Of a DNA stretch of 64,000 bases, positions 53,162 to 64,000 are shown piece after piece. The notes beneath the pieces were generated by a model. It was not told the origin of the DNA and searched no databases. It saw only the letters and a list, made by a program, of their open reading frames with translations. How positions within the stretch are numbered: the first letter of the stretch is position 1; every line of letters begins with the position of its first letter. The stretch comes from Paramecium tetraurelia (Eukaryota > Ciliophora > Oligohymenophorea > Peniculida > Parameciidae). A program made the position numbers and the translations under genes. The DNA lies in assembly GCF_000165425.1 (NCBI RefSeq), contig NW_001799133.1, positions 310,001-374,000 on the forward strand. The letters run 5' to 3'.

Positions 53162-53606
53162 ATGGGAAGAGTTAGAAATAAGACAGTTAAGAAGGCAGCT
53201 AAAGTCCTCATTGAAAAATACTACATGAAACTCACTTCAGATTTTCATTTCAATAAAAAGATCCTCTCAGAAGTTGGATAAGTACCATCAAAAAAATTGA
53301 GAAATAAAATTGCTGGATTCGCAACACATCTTTTGAAGAGAATCTAAACTGGATCAGTTAAGGGTATCTCACTCAAAGTAATGGTCACATTTCAAACTAT
53401 AGATTTAAGAAGAAGAAAGAGAGAGAAGATTGGACTATGTCCCTGAAAAATCATCTGTCGACATTGACAATCTTAGAGGAGATCAAGATGTTAAAAGAAT
53501 GCTTGAAAAAGCTGGTTTGGAAATTGACATTCCCATTGATGAGCCTGTTGTCGAAGAAAAATAATAAAAATAAGCAAGAAGAGGATAAAGAAGATAATAA
53601 TAATGA
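53162..53606 (+). CDS. RPS17: 40S ribosomal protein eS17 (RPS17)
   Basis: 139 residues after removal of one 25-nt intron. [53 protein letters not shown], and the [15 protein letters not shown] block match eS17 along its length. The C-terminal extension is Gln/Arg-rich and differs from animal proteins. The glutamine in EVGQVPS is coded TAA. Likely strongly expressed; the TATA-less upstream stretch is plain AT. Confidence 0.96.
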
Positions 53607-53664
53607 TTCTGACAGTACATTTATTAAAGTAAAAAGCATAAAAAATACATCTAATATTTATTAT

Positions 53665-56059
<2,395 letters not shown>

Positions 56060-56171
56060 AATTTTTAGTTAGTTATTATTAAATAATAATAAATAGTATA
56101 TGTAATATATATTATTAATGGATTAACAAAAGAAACATTTTTTTAGTAAATACTAATAGATTTATTATAAA

Positions 56172-57472
56172 TCATTCTATTTTTTGTTATATATCTTTAA
56201 TATATTATCCACAACTACATTTTAGTAATTACTACTTGTCTTTTATTTCTTTTTTTCTACTTTCTAAACAAGATAAATGAACCTTGTGATTGCATTAAGT
56301 GGCATAAAGATGTTCTTCAGACTTATTGTAACATATGAAACAATCATTTTCAATTTATACAAGCAACTTTTCAATATTATTTTTTTTTATTTGATTGTGA
56401 ATTTTTTAATGTTTAGAGCTTTTTAAAAATTCAAGAATTGGTATTTTACAAATGAAACATAAAAAATCGCTAAATTAGAATGAATTATCCTAAATACAAT
56501 CTAAGTGGATGTAATGTTGGCAATCAAGTCTCTTTAAATTTTTATCAAATTTTCCGCAAATCATACAACTTATGTTAAACTCAATTTTGATATCTTCATC
56601 GTCTATAGGTTCTCCACAATCACAATTTAATGATTCTAATTTATCAGGATTTATAACTGAATTTGCACATAACAAGTGAAACTTATGCTTGCATTTTTTC
56701 AGGCTAATAAAATCTGAGAAAAGTAATCTATAGCATTTATGACAGAAATCGCAATTTTCACAGAGACTATTGCCAATATTGTAAGAATTATTTTCTATAT
56801 ACATGAATCCACAATCATTCCTGCAAAATTTAAAAGGTTATTGTTTAGCTTCAATGATTTTATGCAATTGAAATAGATAATCTGGTTTGATCTTTGTACT
56901 TTATTATGGAGGTACTTGTGGTTGAATTTTTACTGCATCACTTTTAACATTAGTCTAATCACCTTTTGGTGGTTGAATTGTTGATGCATCACTCTTAGCA
57001 TTACTAAAATCACTTTTCAATAGGTCATATTAAAGCTTGCAATTACACTAATCACAAAAGTATTCTTGTAATTAACCCTATTATGGCTTCTAATCCTAAA
57101 TAAAATAAAAGGAACACCCTTTTTTAGGACAACGAAAAAATTGCTATTATTTTGTCTCGTTTATCTATAATTTATTCTAATTCAACTACACTATCATTTG
57201 AGCTTAGTATGTTAAAAATAATCGATGAACCTGCTCATTAATCTTATTTAATTAACCAATATCCTTCCCACAAATACATTTATTCGAATCCATTTTTTTA
57301 GAGATCAGGCAAATCTCATGATAATGATGTTCACAAGCTAATTTCAATAGGTTGAAATCATGTTTTTTACAGTGGTGACACATTTATCTGAAATAATTTC
57401 AAAAAGAGAATACTTCGTAGCTTAGGTTTCTGCAAAATCCTTAGGAGCTATAGAACTATTACACCCCCCCAT
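56172..57472 (-). CDS. Cys/His-rich zinc-binding protein with N-terminal MGGC motif
   Basis: 424 residues with one 26-nt intron after codon 20. It starts MGGCNSSIAPKDFAE, a dual acylation signal. There follow at least four Cys/His clusters of RING-like spacing: CHHCKKHDFNLLKLACEHHYH with CICG, CENCDFCHKCY with KKCKHKFHLLC and CDCG, CMICGKFDKNLKRLDCQHYIH, and CFICYNKSEEHLYATQCNHK with CSCG. Each repeats a C-x2-C ... C-x-H-x2-H ... C-x-C pattern. A hidden RING or B-box-like series is likely, perhaps a membrane-tethered ubiquitin ligase, but E2-contact residues are not obvious. I know no protein with this exact arrangement. Confidence 0.7.
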
Positions 57473-57534
57473 AGTTATATTAATTAAAAAAAATATTAAA
57501 GACATTAAGAAATAAGATATTATTAAAATTTTTA
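57473..57534. promoter_or_regulatory. 62-base divergent spacer
   Basis: Separates the ATG of the zinc-rich gene (minus) from that of the YeeE/YedE gene (plus). Pure A/T-rich DNA; both promoters must be within or next to it. No motif recognised. Confidence 0.4.
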
Positions 57535-58624
57535 ATGATTCTGAATTTAAAGGATATTTATTTGGCTGCTGCAGGCGGATTGCTGATAGGACTGGCTACA
57601 TCAATTCACTACTTATTGAAGGGGAGAGTTACAGGATTCAGTGGTATATTTTATAGTCTGATAACATTCGACAAAAATAGTTTCTATTGGAAATTATCCT
57701 TAATGTCTAGTGTTGTTCTATCATCTTCATTGTTATTTAAATATTAAGGGTATACAATATATCAAGAATAGATTCACTCCTATTTTAGAAGGAGCATCTC
57801 CAAGTTTTGATCCAATCAATCAAATATCTAAAATTGGCTACATAGGAGCTGCAATAGCAGGATTCTTGGTTGGGTTTGGTACAAAATTAGGGAATGGTTG
57901 TACAAGTGGTCATGGAGTTTGTGGTTTACCACGATTATCAGTGAGATCAATGGCTGCAGTAGCATCATTTATGACATTTGGAATTTTGACAGCCACTCTA
58001 AAAGATTAAGTTGTGTTGGAATAACCAACTTAATTACTCATCGATAATGCAAATATTACTAATACCGCAGCTATGGTTATTAGTGGAGTAATATAATAAT
58101 ATTAATTTATTTAAGATTTTAACTTTAGTTGGTATTATTGGTTAAACTAAATAAAACAAGAAAACAATGATTGATGCAATAATTTCATCTGTTGTAGGAC
58201 TAGTGTTTGGATCTGGATTAGTTATTTCTGGAATGGCTAAAAGATCAAAGATTCTAGGGTTTTTAACATTCAATAAGAGTTGGGATCGTATTAAATATAT
58301 TTGTATATTGTAGCTTCATTGATGTTTGTTATGTTGGGTGCTGTGTCTCTCAATTTAATTACATTTAATTTACTTGATAAACCTATCTTAGCCGAGAAGT
58401 GGGATTTACCAACAAACAAGAAGATTGATTATAAGTTATTACTAGGTGCAAGCATCTTTGGAATAGGTTGGGGAATTGGTGGATTATGTCCTGGACCTGC
58501 ATTTTCATTATTTCCATAATTTACAGCTTAAATTGCATGTGTATTTTTACCTTGTTTGGCATTGGGATAAATAAATGCTAATAAATTTAGTCAATATTTG
58601 GATTAAAAATCAAAAAAATTGTGA
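57535..58624 (+). CDS. YeeE/YedE-family membrane protein (sulfur-compound transporter-like)
   Basis: 337 residues after removal of introns of 22, 28 and 26 nt. Two homologous halves, each with a hallmark: [20 protein letters not shown] in the first half and [19 protein letters not shown] in the second. [15 protein letters not shown] also fits the family. Around nine membrane helices are visible. YeeE/YedE proteins are mostly prokaryotic; the bacterial TsuA member imports thiosulfate through conserved cysteines, and the Cys of GNGCTSGHG and GGLCPGPA are both kept here. The eukaryotic role is unknown; transport of a reduced sulfur compound is the natural inference. Three typical small introns show it is resident in the ciliate genome rather than bacterial contamination. 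Confidence 0.9.
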
Positions 58625-58655
58625 TTAATATATAAATAGATATAAATGCAAAGGA

Positions 58656-59291
58656 TCATTATTGAACTGGATCACATTATTTTAGATGCTCAATAGCGTC
58701 TAATTTTTAGTTCATAGCATCATCAAATCCAAATTCCCTTTATTGAAAACACTATAATCTATGATTTTAATTTGTAATATTTCGATCAACAAGTCCACAA
58801 ATAAGGCAAATGAAATCTGAGTGAACTCGCTTCAGATGAGATTGATATTAGCAAAGGGATATTAATTTCTCACAAAATTAACAATCTGGAAATTCATTAC
58901 ATGTTTGATGCCCTAACAATTCTAAATCATCAAATATCACTCCCATATCATATAAAATAACTGGACATAGATTAATGAGTTGTTAATCATCTAACTAATC
59001 TACATGTTATAACAAATCTGCTTGTTGTAACTAATCTGCATATTCTTTATCTTAATTCAACTATTTTTATTCTTCCTCCAGATAATTACAATTTTTATCG
59101 TTATTTTGATTCACATTCTCAATATTTGTTTCGGATTATTGAACCTCAGAATCGTTGTAATTCTATTAATTATTTTGAGTAATAATTATTTCACAGTCAT
59201 TCTCTATCTCTTTGTTCTATTCATCGCTCTTAATACCCTCAGATTCATTTTAAATTTCATCAAAATGCTCAGTTTCACCATAGAAAGCCAT
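58656..59291 (-). CDS. Acidic protein with C2H2-like zinc-finger region
   Basis: An intronless 211-residue frame. The N-terminal 110 residues are Glu/Asp/Asn/Gln-rich. The C-terminal part has CPVILYD, HQTCNEFPDCQFCEKL, SLCQYQSHLKRVH and FICLICGLVDRNITNQNHRLQC, which give a classic C-x2-C...H-x3-4-H finger plus extra Cys/His pairs. A nucleic-acid or protein-binding role is possible. A plus-strand frame through the same region is interrupted by TGA and was rejected. Confidence 0.65.
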
Positions 59292-59528
59292 CTCTACTAT
59301 AATAATCTTTAATTTTATTTATTTCTATTAAGTTCAAAAAACATAAACTTTATAATTATTTTGTGCGAAAATTTGTACATTAATTAAGATGTATTATTTA
59401 TAAGAATTAAGATTGTATTTTGATATCGAAAAGATAGTGTTAGAATAATAATTGATTTGGAATCACTTTATTAGTTGATAATGTAAAGAATTAATAATTA
59501 AATTTTTAACAGAAACATCGAATAAATA

Positions 59529-59786
59529 ATGTCAATTTAGATAGCTAGTTTACCAGAGTTTAGTTATAAATCAATTCCAAAGAGATCATTAGATCTGGAG
59601 AATTTCTTTAAGGAATTCGAAATGAGATAATTCTTAGAAGAATGCAATTACTCTCAATAGGAATTATATGCTGAATGTCGAAAAATGAAAGGATTTCAAT
59701 AAAAAAGAAAATTGAAACTAAACAAATATATAAATAGCTATCTAGAAGCACCTTCAATAATTAGTCCTGTGTAATTGTTGCTTTGA
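59529..59786 (+). CDS. Small hypothetical protein
   Basis: An 85-residue intronless frame (MSIQIASLPEFSYKSIPKR...) ending at TGA 59784-59786. A central helix (SLDLENFFKEFEMRQFLEECN) and a basic C-terminal half. No membrane segment. Codon use and gene spacing fit a real small gene. Function unknown. Confidence 0.5.
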
Positions 59787-59866
59787 ATTCAGAATTTATA
59801 TATTTCAATCAAATTCATAAACAGTTAAGCATAATATTATAAAATGATGTTAAAATGATATAACAA

Positions 59867-60547
59867 TCATTCTAAACTGATGCCTTGTTTTCTCAAGGAA
59901 TCCAAAACAAGTTATTCATAATCTTCAAGAGTCACTTTCCCATCTCCATCCGAGTCAGTCATTTGGATCCAGATGACCACATCCTCTTTGGTCGGTTGAT
60001 AATCATTCATGCCCATGTGTTTATAGGTTTCCTTTAATAACTCAGGGACCTAAGAATGTAAAAGATTGGTTACCTCTTCTTCAGTTAAGAAACCTGAACC
60101 GTCTTTGTCAACGAACTTAAAGATTCTCCTGGCCACTTCCAATCTTTCCTATGCAATTCTGGACAACTTCTCTGGAACTCTTTTGACTGGCTGAGCAGGG
60201 GGTTATCCAGAGAAATACTTCTATACTAATTGTTCTATGTCTTCACTGTGGACTCTTCCTGTGGATTTTCCTAATCATCAATTTCAATAAAGTCAAATAC
60301 TGTCTAAAATGGATTGGCAATTGGAAACATCTTAAGAGGTAGGATTGAACCCTTTGTTCATTGCTCGGTAGGCATCTGATAACATCATGGCGATTTCATT
60401 TTATTCAATAAACCCGTCTTTATTGGAATCATATAAATCCATCACTTATTTCGCTATTTATTTGCATTTCTCTGGTTCAAATACACCTCCGAATTGGACT
60501 CGGTCAGATATTTAGTATCCAGAGTTTCTTAGCTTATTGTTATCCAT
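59867..60547 (-). CDS. EF-hand calcium-binding protein (calmodulin-like, PCBP25-type)
   Basis: 216 residues with one 30-nt intron. Three canonical EF loops: DSNKDGFIEQNE (about residue 40), DKDGSGFLTEEE (about 145) and DSDGDGKVTLED (about 195). A fourth, degenerate loop lies between the first two, where the intron interrupts a segment with no acidic pattern. The length and N terminus (MDNNKLRNSGYQISDRVQFG) recall the 25-kDa Paramecium calcium-binding proteins of the cortex, from memory. Ca2+ control of cilia or exocytosis is the likely setting. Confidence 0.88.
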
Positions 60548-60634
60548 TATTAATTTAAATTGGTTTTTATTTTCACACTAAATCCACTCTATAAATTGAA
60601 TTATTATAAAATTATGATAACATTTGAAAATAAT

Positions 60635-61087
60635 ATGATGAGACTCTGCTAACTCAAAGCCGAAGCCCAAGAATTAATCGAAATATAAGCTCAATGTTGT
60701 CATTTCTTATTACTCTAGAAAAGTTTAATTAATTGGATGCCAACTCCTTAACACAAATTAACCAATATCGCTAGGAAATTGATGCTCTAAAACAACAATC
60801 AGTTGAATTGCAAGATCATTACGAAAAACAATCTCTCATATTTCAATAGAAGATCAACTCTTTAACAGAAGAAATCAAACTTTTGAATTACGAAAATGAC
60901 AAATTAGAGAACAATTATCAAAATGAAATGTAAATTCACTCTCCTACATAATAGATAAGAACTCAACAGTGTTATCTAATAACTATAAGAAGGAATCTAA
61001 AGTTAGCAATCCAAATTTTAGAAGGAAATTGACAACCTCAAATTAATGCACAGTTAAGAACTCTACATACTCAAGAAAAGAAAATGA
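60635..61087 (+). CDS. Coiled-coil hypothetical protein
   Basis: 134 residues with introns of 23 and 25 nt, which restore a long heptad-like coiled coil (QINQYRQEIDALKQQSVEL, QKINSLTEEIKLLNYENDK). Starts MMRLCQLKAEAQELIE. Divergent from the EF-hand gene with 87 bases between starts. No family recognised. Confidence 0.6.
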
Positions 61088-61138
61088 CAAATATGTGATT
61101 ATACTATATAAATATTATTTAATTTAAAAAGATATTCA

Positions 61139-62019
61139 ATGGTAATTAATCTGTAGTAATCTCTAGCCTAAAGCACCCAAAACCAGTAAAGCCAAAAAAA
61201 TACAGAAAAAAGTAGCTGATAGAAAAAAGAACCCCCTCTTTGTTAAGGATGCTAAAAACTTTAGAATTGGAAACGATGTTCAACCAAAGAGAGATTTATC
61301 AAGATATGTCAGATGGCCAAGATATATCCTACTTCACAGATAAAAAAAGATCTTATTACAAAGAATCAAAGTCCCAGCTGCTATTCATTAATTCAGCAGA
61401 ACACTTGATAAAAATCAATGTAAATTTTATTACTATATTAAAGCATCTAAAGTATTGGGTCTATTGAAGAAATATTCACCAGAAACCAAAACTGAAAAAA
61501 AATAAAGATTAACCAAATTAGCTGAATAAAAAGCATAAGCCTAAAAGACAGACTCTAAGAAGGTCTAAGTACTCAAATTTGGATTAAACCATGTCACCAC
61601 ACTTGTAGAAACTAAAAAGGCTAAACTCGTAGTTATTGCCTATGATGTTGACCCAATTGAACTTGTTGTCTGGTTACCACAATTGTGTAGAAGACAAGAA
61701 GTTCCATTCTGTTTTATCAAAAGTAATATTTATTAATATATAAATCTTTAGATAAAGCAAGATTAGGAACTTTGGTTCATTAAAAAACAGCCACTTGTGT
61801 TGCTTTGACTGAAGTTAGAAAGGAAGATTAAGCTGAATTCGATAATCTAGTAATATTTCTTAATATCGCAAGGCAAGAGACTTAAGATAACATTACAATG
61901 AAAACCATGAATTATTGAGAACCATCGGTGGAGGACAAGTAGGAATCAAATCAAGACATCAATAAGAAGCAATAAAGAAGGCATTTGAATTAGAGGAGTT
62001 GAAAAAGACATCCTAATGA
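61139..62019 (+). CDS. RPL7A: 60S ribosomal protein eL8 (RPL7A)
   Basis: 267 residues after removing introns of 25, 29 and 23 nt. The first intron (61142-61166) begins immediately after the ATG, as in VPS26. [75 protein letters not shown], and [21 protein letters not shown] match eL8/RPL7A (an L7Ae-fold protein of the large subunit). The final block [19 protein letters not shown] is also conserved. Intact and certain. Confidence 0.97.
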
Positions 62020-62435
62020 ACATGTTTACATTAATAAAATAGTATATTAACAAATAATCATTAAAATTAATATATATTTTTATGAACATTTTAACTTTAT
62101 TTAAATATATATATTCAAATATAATACAAAATGACACTAATATTTTGTAAGTCATTTAGTATAATAAATTGATATTTAGAAGTGTTGGGTGTAATATCAT
62201 ATAATAATAGGTATGCCATATTAAATCATATTTTATAGGATTTCAATTGAAATCTGTGGATTGTTTAAAGTACCACAATTCAATTGATAAATAACATATA
62301 ATTAATATATATATTGACAGCTCAGTAGTGATTTTAATTCATATTGAATCATATATCCGTTCTGATTATGTTAAACATAATCATTGTCATCATTGCAGAT
62401 AATTTTTTAATTTTATTATTAATAATAATAATATA
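62020..62435. other. Intergenic region, no gene seen
   Basis: About 415 bases between two same-strand genes. AT-rich, short A/T tracts; no coding frame or RNA fold identified. Confidence 0.35.
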
Positions 62436-63360
62436 ATGTCGATTCAACTTCAATAGTAAATTAAGAATAATGCATTGGAAATCAAAGAATATATACACGA
62501 TCTCTATGATTGGGAAGAGTCAGTGAACACAGCTTAAAAGCCATAAAAAAAATAAAATTAACAAATAGATCCAAACTCAGTGCCAATAAGAGGCAAAGTT
62601 GAATAGGAGAAGCAATCTGAAATATTAAAGAAATAATTGAAAAGAGATTAGAATTCAGTGTAAAATTATTATGATGCTTGGAATAAAGTGGATGTGGATA
62701 AATTGCTAGAAGAATCTGACGATCCCATAGTAATGGATGTTTACAAAAAACCCTAACAAACAAATATTAATAATAAAATAGTAATAAAAGGTGGTAGAAA
62801 CGTAATTAAGTCGCAAGTGATTCTAAATAAAGAGCAAGCCAATGAATTATTTAAGCTATAAGAATTTTAAAAAGCCATTGAAAAATACACTGATTGCATT
62901 TAAGAATTAAATTAGAAATAGTCCTTAAATGAGGAAGAATTAGAATAATTAGTAATAATTTATTCGAATCGAGCTCAATGCTAATTAAAATTACTTGATT
63001 ACAATCAAGCTTTATTAGATTGTAACAAAGCATTAAGTTTGAATAGCAACCATTAAAAATCATTGCTAAGAAGATCGACAGTTCTTTAAGAACTAGGAAA
63101 ATGGAAGGAAGCCTTAAAGGATAGTGAAAAGCTTGTTTTGTTAGGAGATCAGGATGCCAAACAAATAGTAGCAAAACTCTAGAAGAAAATTTAGGTGAAA
63201 AAGGAAAATGCTAGAAACTAATTGAAATAAGTCAAAGTAATTGATATTTCTAAATTAGCCTTTCATGAATGATTCAGTGACAGTCTAAGTTATTGATTAA
63301 GAAAAAGAAGACATTAATGTGGAGCTTAAATCGAATTATTTAAATGAAATAGACGATTGA
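62436..63360 (+). CDS. RPAP3/SPAG1-like TPR co-chaperone
   Basis: 300 residues with one 22-nt intron near the 3' end. The N terminus (MSIQLQQQIKNNALEIKEYI HDLYDWEESVN) matches the opening of RPAP3. A NYYDAWNKVDVDKLL segment precedes a three-repeat TPR array (about 150-260): QANELFKLQEFQKAIEKYTD, YSNRAQCQLKLLDYNQALLD and SLLRRSTVLQELGKWKEALK. This TPR would bind the Hsp90/Hsp70 C terminus. RPAP3 is part of the R2TP complex; SPAG1 assembles dynein arms. The protein lacks the C-terminal RPAP3 domain seen in human RPAP3. A dynein pre-assembly role is plausible in a ciliate. Confidence 0.78.
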
Positions 63361-63380
63361 TATCATTTATATTATATAAA

Positions 63381-64000
63381 ATGTTTGGGTAATATTTAAT
63401 TATACTCTACTCTTTCTTTAATGTAATTTCGGAAAAGATTGCTTCCAATTCATTCCTACTAACCAAAACCCTCCAATAATCCAATTTTATTAGCTAATAT
63501 GAAGGCATCAATCTACACAACTTTGACAATGAGTACTATGCTTTGACTCTGAGAATTGGAACTCCATTATAATTAATAGAACTCCTTGTTGATACTGGCT
63601 CTAGCGTAAAGAATTATAAATAATGAAGATATTGTGGTTGGCAAATTACACATGTGATAATTGTTCTATCCTCAATCGATATAAACCATATCTGTCATAA
63701 ACATATATAGATTTTAATTAAACTTATACATAAACCTATGGGTAAGGAGAATGTTCAGGCTAATTTGGACAAGAGTTATTTTCAATTGCTGATACACCAA
63801 TTAATACAAACCTCACCTTCCTATTGGCAAATCAAGTCTCTAATTTATCTGTACATCTATATGCATATTAAAGTTATAAAAAACAACATCAGGTATTATG
63901 GGGTTATCTAATTGGGATGAGCATACCAATATCTTTGAATCCGCATATTCAAATGGCTAAATTCAGTCTCCTCTATTTGGATTCTAGTTCTTGAATTCCA
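63381..64000 (+). CDS. Pepsin-family aspartic protease, 3' end off the window
   Basis: Begins with a signal peptide (MFGQYLIILYSFFNVISE). LTLRIGTPLQLIELLVDTGSS carries the first catalytic DTG, followed by a 23-nt intron and ILWLANYTCDNCS (the cap after the aspartate, usually WVP/WLP). A flap-like QTYGQGECSGQFGQELFSI and, after a second 23-nt intron, GIMGLSNWDEHTN follow as in A1 peptidases. The second DTG/DSG lies outside the window. Likely a secreted or phagosomal digestive protease. Confidence 0.9.

Noticed and set aside
58646-58975. Plus-strand frame starting MQRIIIELDHIIL with an in-frame TGA, considered as a selenoprotein or a broken gene
   Set aside because: The opposite strand gives an uninterrupted 211-residue protein with a zinc-finger pattern, so the plus frame is a shadow.
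62482-63174. Two minus-strand frames of about 100 codons, hydrophobic
   Set aside because: Complement of the Lys/Gln-rich TPR protein; hydrophobicity is an artefact of complementing AAA/GAA codons.

Overview
The window reads as macronuclear (somatic) DNA of a ciliate, most likely Paramecium. Genes translate only if TAA and TAG are read as glutamine and TGA is the sole stop. Exons are split by very small introns of about 20-36 nt that start GT and end AG, the DNA is very AT-rich, and genes on both strands lie a few dozen bases apart. All coordinates were worked out by eye from frames, TGA stops and intron candidates, so ends of exons may be off by a few codons.

Layout. 0-4.6 kb: a truncated coiled-coil gene, a MARCH-type RING-CH membrane protein, a pinin-like splicing protein and a hypothetical gene. 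4.6-23.2 kb: a kinase-rich stretch (CAMK-like with PH-like N terminus, two NEKs, NDR, DYRK) with a frame-broken large gene, an FCP1/SCP-type phosphatase and the splicing helicase Prp22/DHX8. 23.7-37.3 kb: several lineage-specific disordered proteins, an S49 peptidase-like protein, a secreted alpha-amylase, a RING-H2 protein, a SHIPPO-repeat microtubule protein, a TLD protein and two membrane proteins. 37.4-47.3 kb: DHHC palmitoyltransferase, BAH-PHD reader, ArfGAP, condensin kleisin CAP-H, a coiled-coil protein, a small membrane protein and retromer VPS26. 47.8-56 kb: membrane methyltransferase, CSN6-like MPN protein, a degenerate GSK3-like kinase, ribosomal protein eS17 and an AGC kinase. 56-64 kb: a cysteine-rich myristoylation-motif protein, a YeeE/YedE sulfur-transport-like protein, a small zinc-finger protein, a calmodulin-like EF-hand protein, ribosomal protein eL8 (RPL7A), an RPAP3/SPAG1-like TPR protein and the 5' part of a pepsin-like protease.

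The genes do not form an operon or a single pathway. Recurring themes are cilia and basal body biology (NEKs, NDR, SHIPPO), RNA processing (pinin, Prp22, a CTD-type phosphatase), membrane traffic (VPS26, ArfGAP, DHHC, TLD) and phagosomal or secreted digestion (amylase, aspartic protease). I saw no tRNA, rRNA, CRISPR array, telomere repeat or transposon. I did not find a convincing undescribed multi-gene system; the most unusual items are single genes with altered catalytic residues, a prokaryote-type transporter, and gene-structure oddities.
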